This document shows positions 17,585 through 25,593 of a DNA stretch of 47,028 nt, in pieces. A program made the position numbers and the translations under genes. A model generated the notes under the pieces. It saw nothing but the letters and a program-made list of their open reading frames with translations, was not told the origin of the DNA and did no database searches. Position 1 is the first letter of the stretch. Every line of letters starts with the position of its first letter. The stretch is from NCBI RefSeq assembly GCF_007830635.1, contig NZ_VLLA01000040.1, positions 1 through 47,028 of the forward strand, read 5' to 3'. This stretch comes from Bradyrhizobium huanghuaihaiense. Lineage in GTDB: Bacteria > Pseudomonadota > Alphaproteobacteria > Rhizobiales > Xanthobacteraceae.

Positions 17585-17767
17585 ATGACGCCACATCTCC
17601 TTGAGGAATTCACTGGATTGATCGACTGGCGTTGCGTCGTGATCGTGGGCAACACGATGCCGCCCCGAGATCCCGATGAAGACGAGGATGCAGACGAAGA
17701 CGACGACGGCGACGACGAGCACCGAGATGATGAAGCGCCAGTCGTGCGCGAGCCGGACGAAGAGTAA
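17585..17767 (+). CDS. Small highly acidic protein, unknown function
   Basis: Sixty residues. The C-terminal half, from MPPRDPDEDED, is almost entirely Asp/Glu with a few Arg and ends VVREPDEE. Short PRDPDED...REPDE proteins are familiar to me from Bradyrhizobium and relatives, but I know no function. A GGATAGGAGCAAC ribosome-site region precedes ATG 17585; the in-frame ATG at 17658 is an alternative giving only the acidic part. It lies between the two family B repeats together with the next gene. Confidence 0.55.
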   Translation: MTPHLLEEFTGLIDWRCVVIVGNTMPPRDPDEDEDADEDDDGDDEHRDDEAPVVREPDEE

Positions 17768-17836
17768 GCAGGATGCTTCTCGAAGGGGCTTTCCGCGGGG
17801 AGCAACCGCTCGGCGTTGACTGAGCAGGAGGCGAGC

Positions 17837-18064
17837 ATGACCCTCATATGGCTTGGTGCGCTCCTGGTTTTCGTCGGCGTGCTCCAGATGGCATTTCAGC
17901 CGATCTGGCGAGGCCGGCTGAGCGGCACCAAGCGGCTTCGCTCCGGACTTGACACGCTGGAACCTACAGCGCCGGGCAGCGGCTTCGGCATCAGATCGAA
18001 CTGGCCCGGCCTCGTGCTGGTCGCGGTTGGCGGCGCTTCCCTGCTGGCCGCAGCTGTCATCTGA
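17837..18064 (+). CDS. Small two-helix membrane protein, unknown function
   Basis: Seventy-five residues with a hydrophobic N-terminal helix (TLIWLGALLVFVGVLQMAF) and a second at the C-terminus (GLVLVAVGGASLLAAAVI). Between them is a basic hydrophilic loop, giving a likely hairpin topology. ATG 17837 has CAGGAGG nine bases upstream, so the earlier TTG at 17816 is not used. It has no recognised family and sits just left of the second family B repeat. Confidence 0.65.
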   Translation: MTLIWLGALLVFVGVLQMAFQPIWRGRLSGTKRLRSGLDTLEPTAPGSGFGIRSNWPGLVLVAVGGASLLAAAVI

Positions 18065-18070
18065 GAGCTC

Positions 18071-18237
18071 GGATGGGTTGAGCTTCCGCGAAACCCATCG
18101 CCCCGACGCGGGCTCGCAATATCCGGTAATCCCTGTTAGCTCGATCCAATTGCGAGAATGAAGCTTGATGGGTTTCGCGTCCGCCTTCGCTCTTCGAGCT
18201 ACGGCGGATAAGCCGCGCGACCCATCGAGCTACGAGC
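18071..18237. repeat. Palindromic intergenic repeat, family B (copy 2, with mini-hairpin inside)
   Basis: It shares GGATGGGTTGAGC..CGAAACCCATCG and GATGGGTTTCGC with the copy at 17150. The right arm carries a complete 29-nt mini-hairpin (18180-18208), followed by AAGCCGCGCGACCCATCGAG. The two family B copies are in the same orientation and enclose the two small genes at 17585 and 17837. Confidence 0.8.
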
Positions 18238-18245
18238 CAAGGGTT

Positions 18246-18563
18246 CTATTTCGGAGCGCTGGTCTGGCCACCCGAACCCGTGGTCTGCTCACTTCCCGGT
18301 CGACCCGGAGGATGCGCAGCAGCACCTGGCTTGTCTTGGTCGGCCACGTATCCGGACTCTCCGGAGTTGCGGGTCTTGATCCCTTTGTCCGCATCACGCT
18401 GCATCTGCTCGTTGGGCTCGCCAGTCTTGAGCCCCTGGTCTACATCACGGCGCATCTCCTCCTTGGTTTGCTCACTGGGTGCGGCCTTTTGCTGTTGGGC
18501 CGTTGCCTGGAAGGTCATTGCGCTTCCGGCAACGACAATCAACGCGAGAATTGCTGTTCGCAT
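18246..18563 (-). CDS. Small secreted Gln/Asp/Gly-rich protein, unknown function
   Basis: A signal peptide MRTAILALIVVAGSAMTF ending at ATAQ precedes a hydrophilic mature part of about 80 residues. That part has two related segments (MRRDVDQGLKTGEPNEQ and MQRDADKGIKTRNSG) and a Pro/Gly/Gln-rich tail. This internal duplication suggests a short repeat protein. ATG 18563 is chosen because TGGAGGAGAAGC precedes it and the signal peptide begins there; the upstream frame runs into a palindromic repeat. Confidence 0.72.
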   Translation of the reverse strand: MRTAILALIVVAGSAMTFQATAQQQKAAPSEQTKEEMRRDVDQGLKTGEPNEQMQRDADKGIKTRNSGESGYVADQDKPGAAAHPPGRPGSEQTTGSGGQTSAPK

Positions 18564-18666
18564 GCTTCTCCTCCACGGCTTGCTCCGGCCCCTAAACACG
18601 CGAACTTCCCAAGGTTTTTCTTGTTCCAATCGCCATCGCCGAAAGGCGCATCTTGCGATCAGTCGC

Positions 18667-18786
18667 AGGTGGGCAAAGCGACTTGTCCGCCGTAGCTCGA
18701 AGAGCGAAGGCAGAAGCGTGCCCACCAAATTGTGTACCGTCGGGAAGAGTGGTCGGCACGGCGCTCTGCGCCTTTGCCCACCCTAA
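18667..18786. repeat. Palindromic intergenic repeat, family A (copy 2, with mini-hairpin inside)
   Basis: Same outer arms as 9937-10027 (GGTGGGCAAAGCG ... CTTTGCCCACCCTA). The left hairpin is interrupted after GTGGGCAAAGCG by about 33 bases containing the 29-nt mini-hairpin (18686-18714, one mismatch in the outer stem), and then resumes AAGCGTGCCCAC. Confidence 0.85.
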
Positions 18787-18835
18787 GAAAGCTGCAATCC
18801 CGGCCTTGGATGGCAAACGTCCAACGAGATCATCA

Positions 18836-19525
18836 TCACCCGATGGCGAAATCGGCCGCCGCCTCGGCGTGGATGGCGGTCGTGTCGAATGTTTCGACCG
18901 TTGTGTCGGCCTGTCCCACCAGCATCGTGATCTCCGTACAGCCGAGGATGATGCATTCGGCGCCGGCGGCGACGAGCGCCGCCATCACGTCCTGATAGCG
19001 GCGACGCGAGGGGGCGGTGACATTTCCGAGGCACAGCTCGTCGTAAATGATGCGGTTCACGTCGGCCCGGGCGTCCGCAGGGGGAACCATGACCTCGAGG
19101 TCATGCGCGCGAAGCCGGTCGATGTAAAACTCCTCCTCCATCGTGAACCTGGTGCCGAGCAGCCCAACCCGCCGGTATCCCTTCGCCCGGATGCGCTGCG
19201 CGGTCGCGTCGCCGATGTGGATGAAGGGAATGGTCAGGCCCGACGTGATGTCGGGCGCCAATTTGTGCATCGTGTTCGTGCACAGCACGATGGCGCGCGC
19301 GCCGGCGCTCTCAAGGCGCCGCGCGACCTCCGCGAGGCTGCTTGCGGCCTCCCGCCAGCGGCCGGCATACTGCATCTCCTTGATCTCCTGGAAATCGTAG
19401 GAATACAGCAGCAGCGGAGCCGAATGCAGCTTGCCCAGACGGTCGCGGATGCGCTCGTTGATGAGCTTGTAATAGAGCGCGGTGCTCTCCCAGCTCATGC
19501 CTCCGATCAGGCCAATGGTTCGCAT
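18836..19525 (-). CDS. Aspartate/glutamate racemase family protein
   Basis: 229 residues, a PLP-independent amino-acid racemase with two cysteine catalytic sites: Cys in RAIVLCTNTMHKL and Cys in CIILGCTEITML. The start MRTIGLIGGMSWESTALYY is the conserved beginning of the family (YgeA-like). ATG 19525 is supported by GGAG upstream; the longer frame to 19780 only covers the complement of the next gene. It probably converts L- to D-aspartate or a related amino acid in the cytosol. It is 82 bp downstream of, and co-directional with, the SRPBCC gene. Confidence 0.9.
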   Translation of the reverse strand: MRTIGLIGGMSWESTALYYKLINERIRDRLGKLHSAPLLLYSYDFQEIKEMQYAGRWREAASSLAEVARRLESAGARAIVLCTNTMHKLAPDITSGLTIPFIHIGDATAQRIRAKGYRRVGLLGTRFTMEEEFYIDRLRAHDLEVMVPPADARADVNRIIYDELCLGNVTAPSRRRYQDVMAALVAAGAECIILGCTEITMLVGQADTTVETFDTTAIHAEAAADFAIG

Positions 19526-19607
19526 CCCTGCGTCTCCGGAACAATTGCGCGATCGGATCGTAGACGAAGACGCGGAAGCCCGCCAAGGCTCCGCGCCCTG
19601 CACACCC

Positions 19608-20021
19608 TCACGACGTCTTCTTCGCCGCGACGTAGCGCGCGAAATTGTCGAGGATGGCCTGCCAGCCGCCTTGCTGCTGCTCGACCGAGTGGGTCGGTTC
19701 GCTGTCGAAGACGACGCGGACGACGACGCCTTTCGGACCGGGGACGAACTCGACTTCGGCCTTGCGATCGCCGAACGCATATTCGATCAGCTTGTGCTCG
19801 ACGATCGTCGTGTAGGTGCCGGCGAAGTCAAAGCCCATGCTGCCGTCCTTGGCTTCCATGCGCGAGGAGAAGGCGCCGCCCTCGCGCAGGTCGACCGTGG
19901 CCCTGGTCGTATGCCAGTCGTCGGACGCGGCGTTCCACTTCACGATATCGGCAGGCGTCGTATAGGCACGCCAGACCTGATCGATGGGGGCGGCGACGCT
20001 GGTTTCGACGGTGATCCTCAT
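19608..20021 (-). CDS. SRPBCC/AHSA1-type START-fold protein
   Basis: 137 residues with the AHSA1 pattern: MRITVETSVAAPIDQVWRAY, then TTPADIVKWNAASDDWHT, GTYTTIVEHKLIEYAFGDR, and the C-terminal helix GGWQAILDNFARYVAA. Such proteins hold a hydrophobic ligand cavity; the ligand is unknown. ATG 20021 is preferred over ATG 20027 because GGAG then lies at a normal eight-base distance. It is followed by the racemase gene on the same strand. Confidence 0.87.
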   Translation of the reverse strand: MRITVETSVAAPIDQVWRAYTTPADIVKWNAASDDWHTTRATVDLREGGAFSSRMEAKDGSMGFDFAGTYTTIVEHKLIEYAFGDRKAEVEFVPGPKGVVVRVVFDSEPTHSVEQQQGGWQAILDNFARYVAAKKTS

Positions 20022-20192
20022 GGGCATTGCTCCAGTTGCGACTTTGACGGCTCGAATTGACGAAATCACGTCACGAGTCTCGGGTCCATATCTCCAACAC
20101 GTCCGGGGACGTGTCCACCCAAGGACGATCGAGACCGGTCCTTGCCGACATGTCCGGCCGTCAATCGTCAAAAAAGTTGGAAAAGTGTCGCA

Positions 20193-20312
20193 AGGTGGGC
20201 AAAGCGACTTGTCCGCCGTAGCTCGAAGAGCGAAGGCGGAAGCGTGCCACAAACTCGTTTGCCGTCGGAAAGCGTGGTGGGCACGACGCTCCGCGCCTTT
20301 GCCCACCCTACG
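20193..20312. repeat. Palindromic intergenic repeat, family A (copy 3, with mini-hairpin inside)
   Basis: Arms AAGGTGGGCAAAGCG and GCCTTTGCCCACCCTA match the other family A copies. The 29-nt mini-hairpin sits at 20212-20240 with a perfect outer stem TCCGCC/GGCGGA. It occupies most of the 299-bp gap between the TPR gene and the SRPBCC gene; the rest (20022-20192) shows nothing recognisable except the SRPBCC promoter side. Confidence 0.85.
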
Positions 20313-20320
20313 AAAGCTAT

Positions 20321-21274
20321 TCAGATCGGCCTTGTCTTGCCGCGGATGGCCATCGAGCGCTTGAAGATCTGCTGGGCATCGGCATAGCGGCCCTGATCCT
20401 TGTAGAGGCCGGCGAGGTTATCCAGGACCCCGGCGAGATCCGGATGGTTGGGACCGAGAGTTTTCTCGAACGTGGCCACCGACCGCTTGAACAGCCGCTC
20501 GGCCTCGGCGTTACGCCCCTGACGCGCATAGAGCGCAGCCAGATTGTTCTGCGCCTGTGCGATATCGGGATGATCGGGACCGTACGCCTTCTCGGTCATC
20601 ACCATCGACCGCTTCAGCAGCCGCTCTGCATCGGCATAGCGATGCCGCTGGATGTAGGCATCGGCCAGATTGTTCATCAGCACCGTGGCTTCGGGATCGT
20701 CGGGGCCGAGCGCTTTCTGCAGCACGGCCAGTCCCCGCTTGAACAGCGGTACAGCCTGGTCGTACCGGCCCTGATTGCTGTAGGCGGCGCCGAGGTTGCT
20801 CAACGCCAGCACGAGCGACGGATCGTTGGTTTTCTCGCCAATGGCGATCGACCGCTTGAGGAGCGGCTCCGCTTCCGCGTAGCGCTCTTCCGCGCGATAG
20901 AGATCGCCCAGATTGTTCAGCACCATTGCGACTTCCGCATGATCCGGACCGAGCGTCTTCTCCCGGATGGCCAGCGCGCGCTTGTACAGCGGCTCGGCAA
21001 CGGCGTATTGGCCGAGATTGTAATGGATCGTGCCGAGGTCGTTCAGCGGCATCGCGACGTGCGCGTCATCAGGGCCAAACTCCTTCTCGCGAAGGGCCAG
21101 CGACTTCTGGGCCAGGGGCAGCGCTTCCGTGTACTTCCCGGCCCGATAAAGCTCCTTCATCTGCCGCGTGAGCGTGCCCGCCTCGTCCTCCTGGCCGTAG
21201 GACGGCGCGCCGAACGACAGGCTCAAGGCAAGCGCCGTGACTGCAACGCAGATCGATGCTTTCAGGGTCCTCAT
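20321..21274 (-). CDS. Secreted TPR-repeat protein (stand-alone array)
   Basis: 317 residues. A signal peptide MRTLKASICVAVTALALSL ends near SYGQ. It is followed by about six 42-residue TPR units of the kinesin-light-chain type, with EKTLGPDHPEVA-like linkers and N.L..LY..QGRYA.A cores. It ends shortly after the last unit with GKTRPI and has no CHAT or other catalytic domain. It closely resembles the TPR half of the gene at 3808-4872, so the two are probably paralogues. It is likely a periplasmic protein-interaction scaffold. It is divergent from the flavoprotein gene at 21625. Confidence 0.85.
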   Translation of the reverse strand: MRTLKASICVAVTALALSLSFGAPSYGQEDEAGTLTRQMKELYRAGKYTEALPLAQKSLALREKEFGPDDAHVAMPLNDLGTIHYNLGQYAVAEPLYKRALAIREKTLGPDHAEVAMVLNNLGDLYRAEERYAEAEPLLKRSIAIGEKTNDPSLVLALSNLGAAYSNQGRYDQAVPLFKRGLAVLQKALGPDDPEATVLMNNLADAYIQRHRYADAERLLKRSMVMTEKAYGPDHPDIAQAQNNLAALYARQGRNAEAERLFKRSVATFEKTLGPNHPDLAGVLDNLAGLYKDQGRYADAQQIFKRSMAIRGKTRPI

Positions 21275-21624
21275 CGCGCCTTCCCTCGTCGCTTCTATCG
21301 GGACTTACGAGCCGTTGGTGCTCCCGGAAGCCGGACAGGTTCAATGCAGCCGCGGCGCGACGGCCAATCACCGGCCGGTCGCCAGGTTCCGGCCAGGAAG
21401 TTCGGATCGCGGGCATTAGCGTGATCGCAGCAGTCGTTTGACCGAACGAGAGCGGGACAGGTTGCCCCGGATTGAACGTCCTCGCGCGCGAAATCAATCA
21501 AGCAGGTCACGGGATGGCTTGGGCTCCGAAGCGATAGCCGCACCATCTTGATCCTCCCCGCCAAATAGACCACCATCGCACCCTCAAGACCGCTCACACC
21601 AAGAAGGGGCGAGGAAACGCAGCA
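21275..21624. other. 350-bp divergent promoter region; nothing else recognised
   Basis: The space lies between the TPR gene (-) and the flavoprotein gene (+). No hairpin pair, operator or conserved small ORF stands out. Both promoters must lie here. Confidence 0.5.
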
Positions 21625-22776
21625 ATGAATGCAGCTCCCGGCGTCGGCCTGGTCGAACGTGCCCGCGCGCTCGCGCCGCTGATCGCGGGCGAAGCCGCCG
21701 AGATCGAACGGACGCGGCGGCTGACGCCTGCCGTGGTCTCCGCCCTCATCGAGAACGGGTTTTATCGCGCGCTGCTGCCGCAGAGCGTCGGCGGCAGCGA
21801 GGCCGTGCCGGAAGCATTCATGCAGATGCTGGAGGAGATTGCGAAGGCGGATGCCTCCACCGCCTGGTGCCTCGGCCAATGCAGCGTCTGCGCCATGATC
21901 GCGGCCTGGCTCGATCACGACACCGCGCATGAGATCTTCAACACCGCGCCCGGCATCCTCGCCTGGGGCGCGATTGCGCATGAGGCGCGCGCGGTCGAGG
22001 GCGGCTATCGCGTCACGGCGCGCTGGGATTTTGCCTCGGGCTCGCGGCAGGCGAGCTGGCTGGGGGCGCATGTGCGCATCGTCGGGAGCGATGGTGTGCC
22101 GCGCAAGAATGTCGACGGCTCGCCGGAGGTGCGGACCATTTTGTTTCCCGTCGCAAGCGCGACACTGCACGACGTGTGGCAGGCAATCGGGCTCGCCGGC
22201 ACCGGCACGGACTCCTATGAGGTAGCGGACCTCTTCATCCCCGAGCGCTTCACCGCGTTCCGCGACGTGTCGTCCGCGCTGCGCGAGCCGGGCCCGCTCT
22301 ACAGGATCGGCACCGGCTCGACCTTCAGTCTCGGCTTTGCCGCAGTCTCGCTCGGCGTCGCGCGCGCCACGCTGGATGCCGCCATTGCGCTCGCGCGCGC
22401 AAAACATCAGTCGCTGGCGGCCGGCGCCATGCGCGACAATCAGGCAGTCCAGGGACTGATCGGCCGCACCGAGGGCGATCTGCGCGCCGCGCGCGCCTAT
22501 CTCTATGCCACGGCCAATGCGATGTGGCGCGACCTGGTCGCCACCGGCGAATTCAGCGCGGTGCAGCGCAGCGCAGTCCGGCTGGCGGCGACCTGGACCA
22601 TCCATCAATCGGCAAAGGTGGTCGATACCGCCTATCACATGGCCGGTGCGACTGCGGTGTTCCGCAGCCAGCCGTTCGAGCGACGGTTTCGCGACATGCA
22701 CGCGATCGCGCAGCAGATCCAGGCGCGGGATACGCATTACGAGGATGTGGGGAAGGCGATTTTGGCGGGGGGGTGA
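21625..22776 (+). CDS. Acyl-CoA dehydrogenase-fold flavoprotein (possibly group D monooxygenase)
   Basis: 383 residues with the acyl-CoA dehydrogenase layout: N-terminal helical domain (GFYRALLPQSVGGSEA), beta domain (WDFASGSRQASWLGAH) and C-terminal helical bundle. The glutamate of classical dehydrogenases is not evident. The overall sequence (ASTAWCLGQC; AYHMAGATAVFRSQPFERRFRD) resembles HsaA/DszC-type flavin-dependent monooxygenases acting on aromatic or sulfur compounds with a separate flavin reductase. No reductase gene is adjacent. ATG 21625 follows a GGGGCGAGGAAACG ribosome-site region. It stands alone. Confidence 0.82.
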   Translation: MNAAPGVGLVERARALAPLIAGEAAEIERTRRLTPAVVSALIENGFYRALLPQSVGGSEAVPEAFMQMLEEIAKADASTAWCLGQCSVCAMIAAWLDHDTAHEIFNTAPGILAWGAIAHEARAVEGGYRVTARWDFASGSRQASWLGAHVRIVGSDGVPRKNVDGSPEVRTILFPVASATLHDVWQAIGLAGTGTDSYEVADLFIPERFTAFRDVSSALREPGPLYRIGTGSTFSLGFAAVSLGVARATLDAAIALARAKHQSLAAGAMRDNQAVQGLIGRTEGDLRAARAYLYATANAMWRDLVATGEFSAVQRSAVRLAATWTIHQSAKVVDTAYHMAGATAVFRSQPFERRFRDMHAIAQQIQARDTHYEDVGKAILAGG

Positions 22777-22796
22777 AGAGCAAGCAGCTCACTGAA

Positions 22797-22999
22797 CCTC
22801 TCCCCGCCCTTTGCCGGGAGAGGTCGGATCGCCCCGGCGATGCGCAGCATCGTCCGGCGCGATCCGGGTGAGGGGCAAGGCGAGATTTCGACCAGAGCAA
22901 AGGTCGATCCGACACGCATAATCGCGCGCACACAGTTTGAACGGAGTTCGCGGAGACGCCCCTCACCCCACCCTCTCCCCGTAAGAACGGGGCGAGGGA
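22797..22999. repeat. Inverted-repeat cluster between the flavoprotein and EAL genes
   Basis: CCTCTCCCCG...CGGGAGAGG forms one hairpin at 22797-22823, and GGATCGCCCCGGCGATG...GTCCGGCGCGATCC another at 22825-22866. GTGAGGGGC at 22868 is inverted as GCCCCTCAC at about 22959, and CTCTCCCCG/CGGGGCGAG follows. The genes converge here, so it may also act as a two-way terminator. Sequences of this type are common between genes in Bradyrhizobium. Confidence 0.7.
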
Positions 23000-23035
23000 G
23001 TGAGAGAGCGGCGCGTCCCTTACGTCAGTATCCGC

Positions 23036-25252
23036 TCACGCCACCAGCGCGGCGTCCTCGTCGGCGGCGTCGATGCCGCGCTGCGCCTGCAAGAGGCTGA
23101 TGATCTCGAGATTGGGCCGGGCCTTGCTGAACAGAAAACCCTGGCCCTCGTCGCAGCCCTCAGTGCGGAGGCAGCTCAGCTCGGCTTCGGTCTCGACGCC
23201 TTCGGCGGTGATGGTGACCCCTAAGCCTTTGCCGAGGCTGACGATGGAGCGGATGATCGCCTGCGCCTCGCGATTGGCCCCGAGATCGCGCACGAAGGAC
23301 TGGTCGATCTTGATCTTGTCGAAGGGGAAGCTGCGCAAATAGCTGAGGCTGGAATAGCCGGTGCCGAAATCGTCCATGGAGATGCGCACCCCCAGCGCCC
23401 GCAGCGCATGCAGCGTCGCCAGCACCTGCGCGCTCTTCTCCAGCAGCAGCGTCTCGGTGATCTCGAGCTCGAGCCGCCGCGGCGGCAGGCCGGAATGCTT
23501 CAGCGCGTCCGTCACCATCGAGAGCAGATTGCCGCTGCGGAACTGCAGCGGCGACAGGTTGACGGCAACGCGGACGTCGTCCGGCCAGGTCGCGGCATCC
23601 AGGCACGCCCGGCGCAGCATCAGCCCGCCGAGCGGATTGATGAGGCCAGTGTCTTCCGCGACCGGAATGAACTCGGCCGGCGAGACCATGCCGCGCTCGG
23701 CATGGGGCCAGCGCACCAGCGCCTCGAAGCCGGTGATGCGGCCGCTCTGGAGGTCGATCAGCGGCTGGTAGTAGGGGCGCAGCACGTCGTTCTGGATCGC
23801 ATCGCGCAGCTCGACCTCGATCTTGCGGCGGCTCTGCGCTTTGGCATCGAGCGCGGCCTCGAAGAAGGCGAAGGTGCCGCGCGCATCCTGCTTGGCCCGG
23901 GACAGCGCCATGTCGGCGCTCTTGAGCAGTTTTTCGGAATCATCGCCGTCGCCCGGCGCCATTGCGATGCCGATGGAGGCGCCGATCACCACGGAATGGC
24001 CGTCGAGCAGATAGGGATCAGAGATGGCCTCGAGCAGGCGTTTTGCCAGTCCCACAGCATCTTCCGGCCGGGCCAGCCCGTTCTGCACGATCGCGAACTC
24101 GTCGGAGTTGAGGCGCGCCAGCGCGTCTTCCTCGCGCAAGGTGGAGCGCAGCCGCTTGGCGACGCCGCGGAGCAGCTTGTCGCCGATCGCGTGTCCCAGC
24201 GTGTCGTTGACTGACTTGAAATTGTCGAGCCCCAGCATCAGCAGCGCGACCTTGTCGGTGCTGCGCCGCGTATGCGCGAGCATTTCATCCACCTGCTGGC
24301 GGAGCAGATTGCGGTTGGGCAGGCCGGTGAGCCCATCATGCTGGGCCATGAAAGCGAGCCGCGCCTCGGCGCGCTTGCGCTCGGTGATGTCCATCAGCGC
24401 GAGCAGCACCGCGGGCCGCTCGGCATAGGTCAATTCGCGCGAATAGATTGCAAGGTCGATCAGCGCGCCGTCGGCCTTGACGTGCTTCCAGGTGCGGCCG
24501 GCCTGCTCCTCGCCGGTCACATCAATGGTCCAGGGCGGCTCGCTGTCGAACGCCTGCAAGGAACGGATCGTCAGCTTCTCGAAGTCGGCGCGGCTGTAGC
24601 CATAATGCGCGATCGCAGCGTCGTTGACGCCGAGGATGCGCTCGTCGTCGAGCGCGCAGACGATCATGGGAACAGGATTGCCGTCGAACAGCAGCCGGAA
24701 CGAGGCCTCGCGCTGCTTCAGCTCGGTGATGTCGACGCGCAGGCCGACCACGCCGCCGTCGTCGGTCAGCCGCTCGTCGATCAGGATGACGCGGCCGTCC
24801 GCCAGCTTCTGCTCGTGACGTGCGCCGGGCTGATAGAGCTTCTGCAGCCGCTCGGCGATCCACTCGTCCTCGTGGCCTTCGGCCTCGGGATAGTCGCCGC
24901 GCGCGACGCCGACGCGCAGCGTGTCTTCGAGGCGCGCGCCTTCGGCGAAGAGGTCAGCGGTCTTGCTGTAGATCTCGGCGTATTTCTTGTTCCAGAGGAC
25001 ATAGCGGCCCTCGGCATCGAGAAAGACGATGCCCTGCGGCAGGATGTCGATGGCCTGACGCAGCCGCTCATGGGCCTTGCGCGCCTCCGCGATCGCGGCC
25101 TCCGCCTCCGCGCGGCTCTGCACGAGCTCGTCCTGTGCAACGGGCGGATGCGGCGCGCGCGCGAAGCGCGGCTTGCGCAGCTGCCCGCCGGCCGCCGCAA
25201 GCACGTTACGCTTTCGCCTTTTTTGTTTTCGAGACCCCAAACTCAACGTCAC
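23036..25252 (-). CDS. PAS-PAS-GGDEF-EAL protein, probable cyclic-di-GMP phosphodiesterase
   Basis: About 738 residues from GTG 25252. A basic head and short coiled coil lead to PAS domain 1 (LRQAIDILPQGIVFLD) and PAS domain 2 (FRLLFDGNPVPMIVCALDD). A GGDEF domain follows, with its signature degenerate (NSDEF, about 382-386), then an EAL domain (FEALVRW about 509-515; MDDFGTGYSSLSYLR; AEGVETE). With an intact EAL core it should hydrolyse c-di-GMP; the degenerate GGDEF may bind GTP or serve as a regulator. No transmembrane segment is seen, so the PAS domains sense a cytosolic cue. Starts at 25204 or 25123 are possible; the latter has AGGA at good spacing. Confidence 0.88.
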   Translation of the reverse strand: MTLSLGSRKQKRRKRNVLAAAGGQLRKPRFARAPHPPVAQDELVQSRAEAEAAIAEARKAHERLRQAIDILPQGIVFLDAEGRYVLWNKKYAEIYSKTADLFAEGARLEDTLRVGVARGDYPEAEGHEDEWIAERLQKLYQPGARHEQKLADGRVILIDERLTDDGGVVGLRVDITELKQREASFRLLFDGNPVPMIVCALDDERILGVNDAAIAHYGYSRADFEKLTIRSLQAFDSEPPWTIDVTGEEQAGRTWKHVKADGALIDLAIYSRELTYAERPAVLLALMDITERKRAEARLAFMAQHDGLTGLPNRNLLRQQVDEMLAHTRRSTDKVALLMLGLDNFKSVNDTLGHAIGDKLLRGVAKRLRSTLREEDALARLNSDEFAIVQNGLARPEDAVGLAKRLLEAISDPYLLDGHSVVIGASIGIAMAPGDGDDSEKLLKSADMALSRAKQDARGTFAFFEAALDAKAQSRRKIEVELRDAIQNDVLRPYYQPLIDLQSGRITGFEALVRWPHAERGMVSPAEFIPVAEDTGLINPLGGLMLRRACLDAATWPDDVRVAVNLSPLQFRSGNLLSMVTDALKHSGLPPRRLELEITETLLLEKSAQVLATLHALRALGVRISMDDFGTGYSSLSYLRSFPFDKIKIDQSFVRDLGANREAQAIIRSIVSLGKGLGVTITAEGVETEAELSCLRTEGCDEGQGFLFSKARPNLEIISLLQAQRGIDAADEDAALVA

Positions 25253-25593
25253 ATGTCCCAGTCGCGCCCTGTGGCCGCAAGTTTTGGGGCAAGTGTCTGA
25301 AAAAAAAGTAATCTTGGCCTCGGGACCGCCGCCGCACGCCGGCACTCGTGCCTGTTTGCGAGGCGCAAAATGCGCCGACCGACGCGCCAAACCCATTCCG
25401 CCGTCGCGATCAGATGGCGCGCTGGCGCAAAATTACGCGCGCGCTTGAATCATTTCCGAAATCACGGCCGATTGCATGCGGACCGCGGCGTTCCCTCACT
25501 CCGCGCACGAATTTTGGTCAATGCAGGATACGGTTATCGCGCCGTTAAAAATGCGGCCGGGCGACGCAAAAAATTGCAATGCTCAACGATTCC
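25253..25593. other. 341-bp gap upstream of the EAL gene; no gene seen
   Basis: The space holds the promoter region of the PAS-GGDEF-EAL gene (-), lying after the L,D-transpeptidase stop. It has an eight-base A-run (25300-25307) and AT-richer patches but no clear hairpin, operator or ORF. Frames that cross it merely extend the EAL ORF. Confidence 0.45.

Noticed and set aside
17396..17722. Minus-strand ORF starting with a hydrophobic helix
   Set aside because: The hydrophobic run is the complement of the Asp/Glu codons of the acidic protein.
23408..24214. 268-codon plus-strand ORF
   Set aside because: Antisense to the GGDEF-EAL gene.
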